64,000 bases of DNA, taken from positions 14,171,628 through 14,235,627 of the forward strand of contig OX463783.1 in the NCBI GenBank assembly GCA_949825025.1, given 5' to 3'. The stretch is from Siphlonurus alternatus (taxonomy: Eukaryota; Arthropoda; Insecta; Ephemeroptera; Siphlonuridae). Both the position numbers and the translations under genes were made by a program. The notes beneath the pieces were generated by a model. The model saw nothing but the letters and a program-made list of their open reading frames with translations. It had not been told where the DNA came from and made no database searches. Shown one piece after another: positions 25,717 through 36,150 of this stretch (positions are counted from its first letter, which is position 1; each line of letters opens with the position of its first letter).

Positions 25717-26381
25717 GAGAAAAAAAAACAAAAAGTAAACTCAAATTTACTTAAACTGTCTCATTTCTCACAATAAAAAATATAATGAATCAAGAAAATT
25801 ATACTAAACAATATAATCTTCATCTAATCTTCCAGGTTAAGATTTTTTTATATATATAAAAAATGATCTACAATCGTTAGATCTGATGTGGGCGTGGCAT
25901 TTAAAGGTCAGAAGGTTGAACTAATTCGTGGTCATTAATCCGAGAAGTGGCGTGATATCGCTTACATGAAAATCTTTTTTTTTTTTAACTCATCCATAAC
26001 AATTTATAAAGTGATTTTATACGAATCATTAATACTAATTATATCACGATTATTATTATATTATGGAGTTAAACATCCATAAAATTTAGATTTAAATCTT
26101 ATTATTTTATAGATTTTATGATAACAAAAAAAAATATGCATTAAATAATTGTATTATAATTTTATTGCATTATAATGAAATATGAAAATTTATGAAAATA
26201 AATGTAATTATATTTTAAAAAAAGAAAGTTTTGATTTAAAAAGATTTGTTATATATTTATCTTTTGCTATTATATTGAAAAAATTGCGAACATACACATG
26301 CATACATCATGCATATACGTACATGTAGTGCATAATCGCATCCATCGTTATGGATTAGCAACAGAGATTAAAGTTATTAAG
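25717..26381. other. AT-rich spacer
   Basis: A short moderate-GC stretch at about 25885-25965 (GATGTGGGCGTGGCA, GAAGTGGCGTGATATCGC) matches nothing else here. The remainder is AT-rich. Confidence 0.45.
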
Positions 26382-26760
26382 GATGAAATGTTAGAAATTG
26401 GAGGCGATTCATGAAAAAGTTACCCAGTATGCCTATATTACATTCTCATTTTGAGCAAGATGTGCTTTTTCTGAGTAAAATACATCAAATCTGATCAAAA
26501 GATCAGATTTTGACTAATTGGACATTCTATTCTAGTTGAAAAATTACGTCTTCAACTCATCCTTTACACGTCTAAACTTAATCTTTTTACCTCAAAAACA
26601 CATCTTATTTCCTTCTCGCTCAAAGTGAGGATAAAATGGATCCAGTAATATTTCTAACATTTTATGCTTAATAAGAGACTAAAGACTATTTAAAGACGAA
26701 TCTCGTCTTTTCCCCTTTTTTTTTCTCTAAAATGGTGCAAAATAGGAGGGAATTAGATGA
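26382..26760 (+). mobile_element. Large palindrome-bearing repeat, copy 1
   Basis: The ends of the first 290 bp are inverted (AAATGTTAGAAATT against ATTTCTAACATTTTATGC), and inner arms TTGAGCAAGATGTGCTTTTT and its inverse surround a GATCAAAAGATC centre. A further block with GAATCTCGTCTTTTCCCC and AAAATGGTGCAAAATAGG follows. The same succession appears inverted at 44331-44545, showing that the unit is larger than the palindrome. Confidence 0.65.
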
Positions 26761-28556
26761 AGAGACAGCTTAATTACAATTAAATAAAATATGAAATTTA
26801 TTCCAACTTAGGTACTATTTTAACCTATCATCACTTTGGTATAATATCTTCCCCTTAGATTTTTTATTATCATTTTTTTGCTAGCAAAAATTCACTATTT
26901 ATAAATACACGTTACTTATATTTTATTTCTACCATAGTTTTGATATTTAAGTTGTTATATGTATGAGAAGGAGGTATTTTAAAAACAAAACGTTGTGGGA
27001 GAAGGAACTCCCTCCTCCACGTCAGCAATGTAAGTAGTGATTTCAAATTTATCGCTTAATGTAAATCAATTATACTACATAGCCAGAACGTATACAGTAA
27101 ATAATGCCGCTAGTATTATATATAGGATGTTTGAAGAAGAAGAAGGTGGTAGGGAAATTATAGTTCTCATACTAACCTTTTATTTTTACTCTCTCATATC
27201 TATTTTTCTTGAAGTAAAGTGTTAGCTAATAAAACTAGTAATTAGCAATTACGTTTCATTTTTAAATAATTAAAAAAAATTGTTAATATTATTAGGTATA
27301 TAATTTTTATTTCTTTATAATTTTGAAAGTAGGTGAAGTGCAAAAGGTTTATTAAACACATAGTATGTTTTATATCAAGGTGAATATAGATGATTTTTTT
27401 GTTACTTTTAAAGAAGGTATAGACTATTAATTTAAATTGATGGCTAATTTTATTTTTTGTTATTATGTGTTATTTAAACTACTTTAAAAAAAGCGTAGAA
27501 ATATAATTAAATATCGCAGTTTTTAATGCAGTCTTTTTATTATCATTATCTTAAAATATTTAGGTTAATCTGGTATAACTTCAAATTTCAAGTATTACTA
27601 TTTTGAAATAGTTTAAATGCATTAAATTTTATGATTTTATTTTTAAAGTGTTTTATAATGCAAGGAATATAAATAAGTATCTAACTACATAATAAATAAT
27701 TATCTAATTAACTAAATTAAATATTTTAACTGAACTATGAATTAGAGTGTCTTTTATGTGCTGTATGCTTACTATGAAAATTAATTTATAAACTGTTTTA
27801 ATTACTAATTGGAAGTGTTTGAAATGTTAGTACTTAATTTAGACACTATAATTTAATTATTAATTAAAATTAAGTCATCATTACATTGCATGTCATACAC
27901 TGTATGGTAACACATATACCACTCAAAAAGAGCATGCATGAAGTAACTCTCCGATATCCTTCAATATACCTTACTGTCCTTACTGAATCCAATCCTAAAT
28001 TTTTAGTCATTTTTTTTTTTAGTACCTTTTTAATATTGAAAACTCGTAATATATTCTTCAAATTATAGTAGCGATAATATTATTCAACTTTAATTATAAT
28101 ATACATACAGAAGCTATACTGACAATAATAATTAAATGAATAATTTAAAGTTAATTTAAATAAAGTTATCTTATATAAAGGTGATGAAAGTTTGAAGTGT
28201 ATAGCCATGCAAGTATAATACTTGTATGCAAATTATTTGAGACGTGTTTTGATCTATCACTTTTCTTCATATGTGCGTTGGTGGACTATCCATGCAGTCA
28301 ACTATTCATTGCTACATTATCATTAGCGTGAGTTATTGTTTTTAACTTGGCAGCTTCTCTTAGATTTATTATTCTATAGCAATTACATGAATTAGTATAT
28401 ATTACAATAAAGAAAAAGTTATTGTTTACTTTATATGATTTTATCATTATAATAATAGTATCACAATTATATATGACATGTTTTTCAATCATTTTTTATA
28501 TAGACAAAGAAATAATTTAATGGAACAATTTAACATTGATGTAAATGGTACATTAA
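26761..28556. other. AT-rich non-coding stretch
   Basis: No support for any gene. ORFs of 60-64 codons near 27037 and 27870-28068 (both strands) are composition artefacts. Confidence 0.5.
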
Positions 28557-28771
28557 TACACCTCTGGACAGCATGAACGTTACTCCTATCTCACTTGCCG
28601 GACCTACAGCTCCAATAGACAGAATGATGAAGATTTGCAATTTTTAAAAAATTGCAAAAAGAGCACCCAGTCCATCAACATCCAATGAGTTTTGGTTCAC
28701 CACGCCTCCATAGACTGCATGGCAACGTCTAAAAATCAAAGCAAATTTCGTGTGGTGTCTAGAGATGTACA
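28557..28771 (+). mobile_element. TACACCTCTGG-family MITE, reference copy
   Basis: Starts TACACCTCTGGACAGCATGA and ends GTGTGGTGTCTAGAGATGTA, inverted to each other. Internal landmarks are ACTTGCCGGACCTACAGCTC, AAAAAGAGCACCCAG, GTTTTGGTTCACCACGCCTC and GACTGCATGGCAACG. The length of 215 bp serves as the family standard. It is non-autonomous. Confidence 0.75.
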
Positions 28772-28934
28772 CCTCGAGACATTACAAAAGTTAGCACAGC
28801 TTTTTTAAAATAGGCGTTGCTACAAAGTTAATAATGGGGGCGTAGATGGCTATAGCCTAGATGATTTGTTTATATACTCCTAATATTGTAAATACGCATC
28901 TCATTATCTTCATAACTTCAACACGCATGACTTG

Positions 28935-29068
28935 TCAGGTATCCCGATATGACAGTCGTCACCTCGGGAAATTTCCCTTTGCTGCCTTTGTTAATCACTA
29001 TGTAAGAATAACACAGGGTATGGCTATTAACAAGGCTGCAAGTGGGAAATTTTCAAAGGTGACGAATC
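28935..29068. mobile_element. CTGAAAAGTTCCC-type palindromic MITE, second copy
   Basis: The arms CGTCACCTCGGGAAATTTCC and GGGAAATTTTCAAAGGTGAC surround GCTGCCTTTGTTAATCACTA, ATAACACAGGG and CTATTAACAAGGCTGC. The layout is the same as at 25.0 kb, with many substitutions. An 83-codon ORF across it is spurious. Confidence 0.6.
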
Positions 29069-29812
29069 ATGAATTCATCATAAAACTTATTCTTTATATT
29101 GTTGGTACATAGATGCATGCGGAATCTACTATAAATTATAGACTGAGCTCTCTAACACTGCTCTTCTTACCCTCTATCCCCCCCCCCCGAAAATAAAAAT
29201 AGTAATTCAGGTAGGGGTATCATTAATTCAGTTTCATTTCCTATCCTGGGTCTCCAAATAAGGTTGTTTATTTACTCATTTTAGTTTAAAACAAATTATA
29301 TGAAACAAGAGGTTAACATTTTGAATCTTTATTTTAATATCAGTAATAAGAGTAAAAAATATATTATTAATTTTTTCTCCAATCTTTGTTCTATTTAAAA
29401 TACCTATGTTCTATAAAACCTATTTAAAAACCTATATACAGTCATACATTTTTAGAATGTATTAAATTAGTATTAAACTATATCAATTTTCATCATATAT
29501 AGTAGTAGTTAATCTTATTTTTTTTATATGTTACGGTACCATTAGAATTTAGAAAATAATAGTGCTATTATTATTTCTCAAGTGTCGACCCGTAGTAAGT
29601 ATTGCTTACAACATCATCATAAGTATGGCACGTAGTCTCGATCTCGTCATCTCTTAGCACTAATTTTAACACACTTCTAACCTTTTATCGCGATATACCA
29701 TCACCTTTGTAGTTATAATCGGTTTATATTATTATTTATCGTTACGTCACAAAATTTTATTTTGTGATACGATATAAATGAGTTTTTTTATTATTATTAT
29801 TTATTTGTAGAC
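29069..29812. other. AT-rich non-coding stretch
   Basis: Contains a poly-C run near 29180. No gene or family repeat was recognised. Confidence 0.5.
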
Positions 29813-29973
29813 TTAAGCCAGTATTACACGATAAAATTTTTCTAATTATTTTATACAATTTTTCCTTTCAAGAAAACTTCAACTCCATTTGTTTGTATGG
29901 AGATGAAATTTTCTTACAAGGAAAAATTGTATGGAAAATTCACTCAAAATTGTATCGTATAATACCGGCTTTA
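29813..29973. mobile_element. GTATTACACGATAC palindromic MITE
   Basis: Left TTAAGCCAGTATTACACGAT, right ATCGTATAATACCGGCTTTA. Inner arms TATACAATTTTTCCTTTCAA and AAGGAAAAATTGTATGG flank a centre with TTTGTTTGTATGGAG. It is the same family and length as the 12.1-kb copy. Confidence 0.75.
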
Positions 29974-30393
29974 TATATTCAAAATTATAGTGTAATAGTT
30001 AATTTGATAGTTTTGTATATTGCTGAGTATTAGTTCAAATTTGAATTTAAGATTACAGCAGTATATTTTAAAACAGTGTACTCTGCATTCACTTTTCATA
30101 CAAATTAAAAATTTTAATAATAAAATGTCTTTACAAAAAATTAGTTCTAAACTTTTTAAAACATTTTTTATGTTTTGTAAATCAAATAATTGAAATTCAT
30201 ATTTACGTATTTTATACATACATATTTTCTTAACATTTTTTTAGCAATAAATTTTCAATCAATACATTATGAATTTAACATATTAAAAAAAAATAATAAA
30301 AATTTATATTATAGTATATATTGCTTCAAAACGTTATTCAACATGTTTAACTTCTAATATTTTTTTGCTTTTTATTGTATTGCGCGGGTATAC
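29974..30393. other. AT-rich spacer
   Basis: The 82-codon minus-strand ORF (29971-30219) begins at the MITE edge and has no recognisable content. Confidence 0.45.
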
Positions 30394-30525
30394 TTTAGCC
30401 TGTATTACACGATACACTTTTGCATACAATTTTTCTTTACGAAAAAATTTCATCTCCATGGCATACAAAATATAGAGTTCAATTTTTTTTGTAAGAAAAA
30501 ATTGTATCATGTATAACAGTAGCTA
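30394..30525. mobile_element. GTATTACACGATAC MITE, shortened copy
   Basis: The left end TTAGCCTGTATTACACGATA is intact. The right end reads TATCATGTATAACAGTAGCT. About 30 bp shorter than its relatives, with the loss lying just inside the left terminus. Confidence 0.65.
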
Positions 30526-30550
30526 AAAAACACTCACTCATAGATCAGGT

Positions 30551-30672
30551 ATCTTCCATTAGTTACCGACCATCCTGAGATTTCCATAGTTTCCTTAGTC
30601 GCAATTAGACAAAATGCTTTGTATAGATTGCTATATACCATTGCCACCCTAGCTTGGAAAGGATTCACAAAA
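30551..30672 (+). mobile_element. SINE-C fragment
   Basis: TTACCGACCATCCTGAGATT then TCCATAGTTTCCTTAGTCGC and ATGCTTTGTATAGATTGCTA match the 0.9-kb copy. The hairpin is largely destroyed by a deletion of CTGAGG-side bases. Confidence 0.5.
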
Positions 30673-30974
30673 TAATAAAGGATTTAGTAGTAGAAAAAAA
30701 ATGCATTGATACTAATTGCATTTTCTCTACCAATAATTAACTTTCTTAACAATAAATTATTATAATTTAAGTTAAATGTAAAACAATATAATGACGTCAT
30801 TATAAATCTATATAAAAACTGATTATATCTTTTTGTTATTCACTGCTGTTTTTATTTTATCTTATATATTAAGAAGCACTTTGAAAACCCCAAATTTCCA
30901 ATGCTTTTCATATGGCGGACGCCAGATCGGCTTGACAGACCCCTTCCCCCCTTCGGAACTCGACGAGACCTTCT

Positions 30975-31053
30975 GGGGGGGGTCGTCGGTAGGGGCCGCC
31001 GGGGGAGGGTGACGTGCACTAAGGTCCACGTTTGGGGGCGGGGGACGGGGGCG
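30975..31053 (+). other. G-run cluster, quadruplex potential
   Basis: Runs of 8, 4, 5 and 3 G at 30975-31009, then GGGGGCGGGGGACGGGGGCG at 31034-31053. The second cluster has three G5 runs with 1-2 base loops plus a GG, so it could fold with one short tract or with neighbouring runs. It lies at the upstream edge of the CpG island. Confidence 0.6.
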
Positions 31054-31148
31054 GATTTTCCCCGGGTGGTGTGCCTCCGCGGGAAAGCTGATCAATCTCC
31101 GAGTTCGTGTTTTCGCGTCTTCTCATCTGGGTTTTTGGATACGTCAAG

Positions 31149-31274
31149 ATGCAAGGCAAAAAGTTACGAGACGTTTTGGACGGTGGCTGCCCGCAAATGG
31201 AATCACGCGTGACCACAGAAATTATCAACTTTCTTTGTGTGACTGCTGCCATCCCATTGGCTGCTTCTGTTTAG
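31149..31274 (+). CDS. Small ORF in the CpG island, possible uORF
   Basis: A 41-codon ORF from a CAAGATGC start to TAG. It begins MQGKKLRDVLDGG, has mixed codon usage unlike the AT-rich junk ORFs, and ends in a short hydrophobic stretch (about residues 25-40). It is in a different frame from the candidate exon at 31405. If transcription starts downstream of the NRF-1 site it would not be in the mRNA; if upstream, it would be a uORF. No homologue was recognised. CpG-rich DNA depletes stop codons, so this may be chance. Confidence 0.2.
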   Translation: MQGKKLRDVLDGGCPQMESRVTTEIINFLCVTAAIPLAASV

Positions 31275-31404
31275 AGGCAACGTTGCGAAAGGGGATCTGA
31301 CTGCTCGGTGCAGTGATGTGAAATTCGCGCGTAGATTTGTCCGCGGAAATGCGCATGCGAATATCCACGCAAGTGCGCGCATATGTGCGTAAGATAGTTT
31401 CAAG

Positions 31405-31523
31405 ATGGTGGCCGCCCGCAAATGGAATCACGTGAGCACAGATATTGTAGACATTCAGAAGTTCGATCTTCTTCCCATAGATGGAGATGCCATGGTAGCA
31501 CGTTCCAAGCAAACTACTTTCAG
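31405..31523 (+). CDS. Candidate first coding exon, unknown protein
   Basis: ATG at 31405 follows AAG (a purine at -3) and an in-frame TAA 15 bases upstream (31390-31392). The 39 codons plus two bases run to TTTCAG|GTGTGA, a usable though not ideal splice donor at 31523/31524. Without splicing, the frame would end seven codons later. The peptide is mixed and acidic in the middle: it starts MVAARKWNHV, continues with DIVDIQKFDLLPIDGD, and has a basic ARSK near the end. Composition is much less AT-biased than elsewhere. I do not recognise the protein. The adjacent NRF-1- and YY1-type motifs fit a transcription start just upstream. No later exon was found by eye. Confidence 0.35.
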
Positions 31524-31619
31524 GTGTGACTTAATTATTATATAACTTTATATAAAATTGATTATTTTCGTAAATAATGCTCGGATTTACTCCCAATTAG
31601 GTCTAGGGGGGTTATAAAA

Positions 31620-31735
31620 TTCAGGTGCAAGTAATGCGGGTTGCATACTTTCAGGGGCATGTAGTTTGAGGTTGCATACTTTCAGGGGCATGTAAGTGAA
31701 GGTTGTCTACCTTTAGGGGTAGGTACCTTCAATTC
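31620..31735 (+). repeat. 31-bp minisatellite, about 3.7 units
   Basis: Units start TTCAGGGGCATGTA and include GAGGTTGCATACT. They begin at 31620, 31650, 31681 and 31712, with lengths 30, 31, 31 and a partial. It lies about 100 bp past the candidate splice donor, so it would be in the first intron. Confidence 0.85.
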
Positions 31736-31772
31736 ATTTCTGCAATAAAAAATTTTCATGTAGGTTGCCATT
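31735..31772 (-). mobile_element. GGACAAC-MITE end fragment
   Basis: CATTTCTGCAATAAAAAATT followed by TTCATGTAGGTTGCCATT reproduces the right end of the GGACAAC family. No matching left end is nearby; the minisatellite abuts it directly. Confidence 0.6.
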
Positions 31773-32570
31773 TTGCATTAAAACACCGTTATGATATCAC
31801 GTACTGAATACTTATATAGATGGCAACGTATGATTGAAAAATTATTTAAAAGACTTGAAAGCAAACGAGCGTAAGCGCGAGTTTACACCCCACCCCTAGT
31901 TTTTTTATAAATCTCACGACGAGGGTCTCACGCGCTATATCAAAATCATGATCATAATCAATATGATTCTTTTCCGTACTACCAATTTTTTTTTTTTATT
32001 TTTATACTCCTCACCTTACTATAAACCCTATACTTTGATATCTAGTATAAAAGTAGTGGGTGATTGGACTTAGATCAGATTAAGGTCAAAAAGAGAATAT
32101 ATGAAAATTATTTAGTCGGTAAACTTAAAAAGGAAAATAAAAATCTGGTTTTGATAGGTTTTAAAAAAAAGGAAATGTAATTCGATTTAAAGTTATAATA
32201 TTCCGTACCTTTTTTTTATGAGATTTTGATACGCTTAATATCATGGCTTGTTTCATTTTTACGCCATGTTATATAATAATATTATGGTTATAAAATGTAT
32301 ATGCAAAAATAATACTGTCTGTAATGTTTTTATATCTTTTATGCATATATATGTACGTATATAATATTTGAACTTACTTTTATAGCATTATGTTTTTTTA
32401 CCTTCTTATTATAACACATAAAAAGGGGCCAATTTTTAATGTTGCTTTAATTTTTAATTCATTAACTTTGTCACATAATTTTAGTAATAATGCATGCTCA
32501 GTAATTAAGTATTAACACTTAAAAATAATTTTTAAAAAAAAAGCGTATACACCATTGTTATACCTTCAAT
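31773..32570. other. AT-rich spacer
   Basis: A short GC patch near 31858-31885 (AACGAGCGTAAGCGCGAG) is unexplained. The rest is AT-rich. Confidence 0.45.
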
Positions 32571-33019
32571 AATGGACAATTTGCATCAACTTTTTTTAGT
32601 AGCTCAATCGAGAGAGGAGGTCGAAAAATACACCTGTGAATTTTATGCGATTTTTATTCGTACTGCACCATGGCTAAAAGAGAGGTCACGTGACCTGGAG
32701 CCGGCGCCCGTGTCGCCCGTGACGTCATTGAACTGTCTGGTCAAGCAAACGATTGTCTATATAACGCTTGTAAACAATAAATTAATTGTTGCTTGTTTCC
32801 ATAGCAACGTGGTTGTTTGCAAGCGTTATAAAATCGATCGTTTGTTTGATGTAACAGTTAAGTGACGTCACGGGCGACACGGGCGCCGGCTCCAGGTCAC
32901 GTGACCTCTCTTTTAGCCATGGTGCAGTACGAATAAAAATCGCATAAAATTCACAGGTGTATTTTTCGACCTCCTCTTTCGATTGAGCTACTAAAAAAAG
33001 TTGATGCAAATTGTCCATT
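32571..33019. mobile_element. 449-bp near-perfect palindromic MITE
   Basis: The arms 32571-32727 and 32863-33019 are 157 nt each and by eye differ at one position (AATCGAGAG against AATCGAAAG). The terminus is AATGGACAATTTGCATCAAC. The arms hold GGTCACGTGACC, CCGGCGCCCG and TGACGTCA. The 135-nt middle is itself partly palindromic (CGCTTGTAAACAA against TTGTTTGCAAGCG). ORFs on opposite strands start with the same MDNLHQLFLVAQS peptide because the arms mirror each other. Near identity implies a very young insertion or arm homogenisation. Confidence 0.85.
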
Positions 33020-34204
33020 GTGTTTACAATAAAAAATTAAAATTTTAATATCAACAATATTATAATTAATATATAAAAATAATTTGAAGGTGAATATTAC
33101 TATACATTCTCTGTAGCGGCCGACAGGTTTTTTGTAAAACTCTAGCCGGTAAGTAAAAAAAATTAAAATAAAAAATGGGGATATTTTATACGTCCCTCAT
33201 CTGTTTTTGGAGTTCTTATAAATTTTATGAATGCGAGATAAAATTAAAACTTTGGGGAGTTGGAAGCTAGACCCCACCTTTCTCAAAACAAAATTGGAAA
33301 TCTGTACAGAAATAGGTTGTTGTTTTTTTATTAAAGGGCATATTCAGTAAATAAGGACGGAGTAACGCCAATGCTCTTTCATGTATACTGTACATTTTTC
33401 TATTTTTTTTTTATTCTAATGATTAATTTATATAAAAAAAAGTCTTGAAAACATAATTTTACTCCAATTTTTCATATATAATTATATAAAATAAGAAAAA
33501 TATTATACACAAAAAAAGAAGAGACAAAGGACATAATTGTATCCATGAAAAATTTTGTTCATGTCAAATTATCACCCAATTTAAAGTTAACAAAAAAAAT
33601 ATATATATAACAACAATATTAGTGATGTTTTCTGTGAAAATATTCAGAAGATATAAAAAAAATATATAACTGCTATTATAATCTGGGTTAATTTAACAAA
33701 CTGACAAATTGTGATGTAAAAGTTAATGGCTATGAAAGAATGCGAGCAAGTTAATAATAATGGTCAACAGTCGCGCGGGTCTTTTATATATAAGAAAAAA
33801 TATATATAAAAATATAGCACGGGTTCTTGATATATACCGCTGTGAATTTTTATTTGATATAAAAACTAAGTAAAAATTCCATTAAAACAAGTTAATGTTA
33901 TATCTAAAAGTTTTTATTGTTGTTAAATTATATCGTGGTTATGGTTAATTTGTACTAAGCAAAAACTTTAATATCTCTTAAGATCATTTTTGTATGTTAT
34001 TGACATAAATTTAAGACTTAATTATCAAGTGCAATGTCATGGCATACAGTATTAAGGTATTTTTATAACCTTTATTAGCCAATAAGCTTCGACCAAATTG
34101 CTCCAAGAAATCTTCGTGTCATACTCTATCTATAGTGGTATGATGAATTTTTCGTATGTTACATTGAGTCTTCATAATTTGTGTTTTAAACTTCAAATTC
34201 ATTT
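33020..34204. other. AT-rich non-coding stretch
   Basis: A moderate-GC section at 33110-33310 (CGGCCGACAGG, GGAAGCTAGACCCCACC) matches nothing else in the window except a short ACGTCCCTCATCTG near 33191 that resembles a TATCGTCCCTCGT-family end. Confidence 0.45.
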
Positions 34205-34462
34205 TTTTTTCTTTAATCAAACCCTAACTGGGTACTTCTACTTACTAATTACTTACTAAGTTTGAAACCCCGAACCTTCCGAAACCCTAACTTAGCGTTT
34301 CGCGGGCTCTTCCGGAACGGGGGCGGCCACGGCCTTGCAATACATCCCGACATTTGCCTATGACTGAGGGAAACGTGGAAACCTCAGCCAGGACGGACGC
34401 TACAGCTTTTGTCAATGAACCGGAAGTGCAATGGTTCAAAGTTCAAAGCCAGGGGAACCACA
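34205..34462 (-). mobile_element. SINE-A copy, 5' truncated
   Basis: On the plus strand it reads from the tail (TCTTTAATCAAACCCTAACT) through ACCTTCCGAAACCCTAA, GCGGGCTCTTCCGGAACGGG, GGCCTTGCAATACATCCC, the core (TGACTGAGGGAAACGTGGAA) and GCTTTTGTCAATGAACCGGA to GCCAGGGGAACCACA. The 5S head is absent, as expected of truncated reverse transcription. An ORF at 34354-34563 is spurious. Confidence 0.8.
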
Positions 34463-36077
34463 TTCAAATTTTGCTAACACAAAAGGTACGAGAAATAAAT
34501 AAATTACAAATTATTTTTAGTTTATACGGTTATTCGTTTTATTTTATTTTTAATTTGTTATAATTATAAATAAATAATTTAAATAATTATTTACAATTAA
34601 TATTTTTACTTACTAAGAGCAAGCATTTATTATTGTGCAATAACATTTAATTTCAAATTATTTCGATCATAGGCTCTACAGCATGGATCACGTCAAATAT
34701 GAGTTTCATTTTATAAAATTAAAAAGTATGCAATGTTCCTTAAGCTATAATAAATATTAACAAATAATATATTGTACTTGATCATTATAGTTCATATAAT
34801 AACCGTTGGAGGCGCTGTATTCATTTGTCTTGTTAAATAAAATAATTCGATTTCAGCGCCTTATGTAGACAAACTACTGTACTACACAAAAACCATAAAA
34901 CATTCTCTTCATTTTCAGCAATGTGTCTTACATAATATCAGTTATTGTTATAAATAATTATATAATTATGCCATATTTCATATTTTCTTTATAATAATAT
35001 ATTTTGCCTGAAGGGACATATTTTTTTTTATGTTCAATCATTAATATATAAATCAAAAGTTGTTAAAATATTCAAAGAATTTTATTTTAACGGATATAAG
35101 TTATTAACTTTAATTTAAATTTTTTTTATAATTACAATAGTAATTTTAATGCTTATTTTCACGCATCAATTATATAAGTAATTATATGTTGATATATTAT
35201 AATGAGTTTAATTTTGTTTTGTTACACGTTATTATTTGAAATGCAATTTATTTTTGATCTTACCCTATATTTATTCCGTATGGTTGATTTTTAAGGTCAA
35301 TTTATAAACATGCACCCATGTAACGTTACTTATTGTATCGCGTGTGTAAGCAGATGATCGTATTTTAACACTTTTCCTTTTTCTTGTTGTTGCTGCTTGC
35401 GTACTCAAACTAACGATGTTTATAACTATAAGTGAACGTTGTTTTATTTAACTCACGTTTTGATTTTATAATTTATAATACAAAAACTTAAAAAAATAAT
35501 AGAATTTTCGTTATTAATTGACATATATGGCTTGAATATATTTTATGAGCTTTTTAATTTTTGAATTAATAAATGTATGAAATTGCTCTAGCTGTTTTAA
35601 AAAATTTTGCTATAAATTGCACATGACTTTTATTTTACTGTGCTTTTATTTTAAATTATGATATAATTAATGTATTATATTAATTTTTATGCATGTTGTA
35701 TTGTTGATTTTAATATATATTTGATATATTTGTTCTTCTTCTTCTTGATCCGTTTTTGAGAATAGGCCAAATTTAGCCATGCACCCAAACACTAGGTATA
35801 TTATTTTGTTCTGTAATTATTGTTGAATAAATAATAATTTGAATTAAAATTCTTAAAGGCTCGATCTATAACAGACAAGTCGCATAATTTTACTGTGTGA
35901 ATTTTATATGTCCGTTTCCGTTTCAAACTAATCGAGGGGGTTATAATTCTAGTCGTCATTCTCAATAGGTTTTCATCATGTTAGCTCGGATATACTTCGG
36001 CACGTGATGACCAGTGAGGTATTGCGTTAATGAGAGAAGAAGTTACAAGCAATATGATGAGAGATTAAGTTAAATGT
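34463..36077. other. AT-rich non-coding stretch
   Basis: Contains a small inverted pair AGGCGCTG (34810-34817) and CAGCGCCT (34854-34861), and a moderately GC-rich stretch at 35930-36030. No gene is seen. Confidence 0.45.
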
Positions 36078-36150
36078 TAAGCAATGCCTAGATGTGACTG
36101 AGGGAACCATGAAAACTTCATTCAAAATGGTCGGTGATTAATGGAGGATG
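36078..36150 (-). mobile_element. SINE-C core fragment
   Basis: GATGTGACTGAGGGAACCAT and AAAATGGTCGGTGATTAATG match the minus-strand core and left flank of SINE-C. Confidence 0.5.

Larger units (their letters stand above)
30901..31423 (+). promoter_or_regulatory. Candidate CpG-island promoter
   Basis: The only long GC- and CpG-rich stretch in the window. Visible motifs are an inverted CCAAT box (ATTGG, 31256-31260), an NRF-1-type palindrome TGCGCATGCGA (31350-31360), a CGCGGAAATGCG context, and a YY1-type CAAGATGGTGGCCGCC (31401-31416) overlapping the proposed start codon. A second ATGGCGGACGCC lies at 30908-30919. These are standard elements of TATA-less metazoan housekeeping promoters. The direction is inferred from the downstream ORF and donor site. 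A GC-rich repeat unit is an alternative explanation. Confidence 0.5.

Noticed and set aside
30862..31095. Proline-rich minus-strand ORF in the CpG island
   Set aside because: Its composition is simply the complement of the G-run clusters, with no start context or splice signal of note.
31492..31523. Resemblance of the peptide MVARSKQTTFR to the histone H3 N-terminus
   Set aside because: Similarity is confined to a few residues around ARSKQT, it lies inside a longer frame starting at 31405, and nothing H3-like follows. Probably coincidence.
32572..33018. ORFs of 97 and 78 codons on opposite strands with the same N-terminal peptide
   Set aside because: They are mirror readings of the two arms of one palindromic MITE, not two related genes.
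34810..34861. microRNA-like hairpin from AGGCGCTG / CAGCGCCT
   Set aside because: Only 8 bp pair well and the inner sequence does not extend the stem convincingly.
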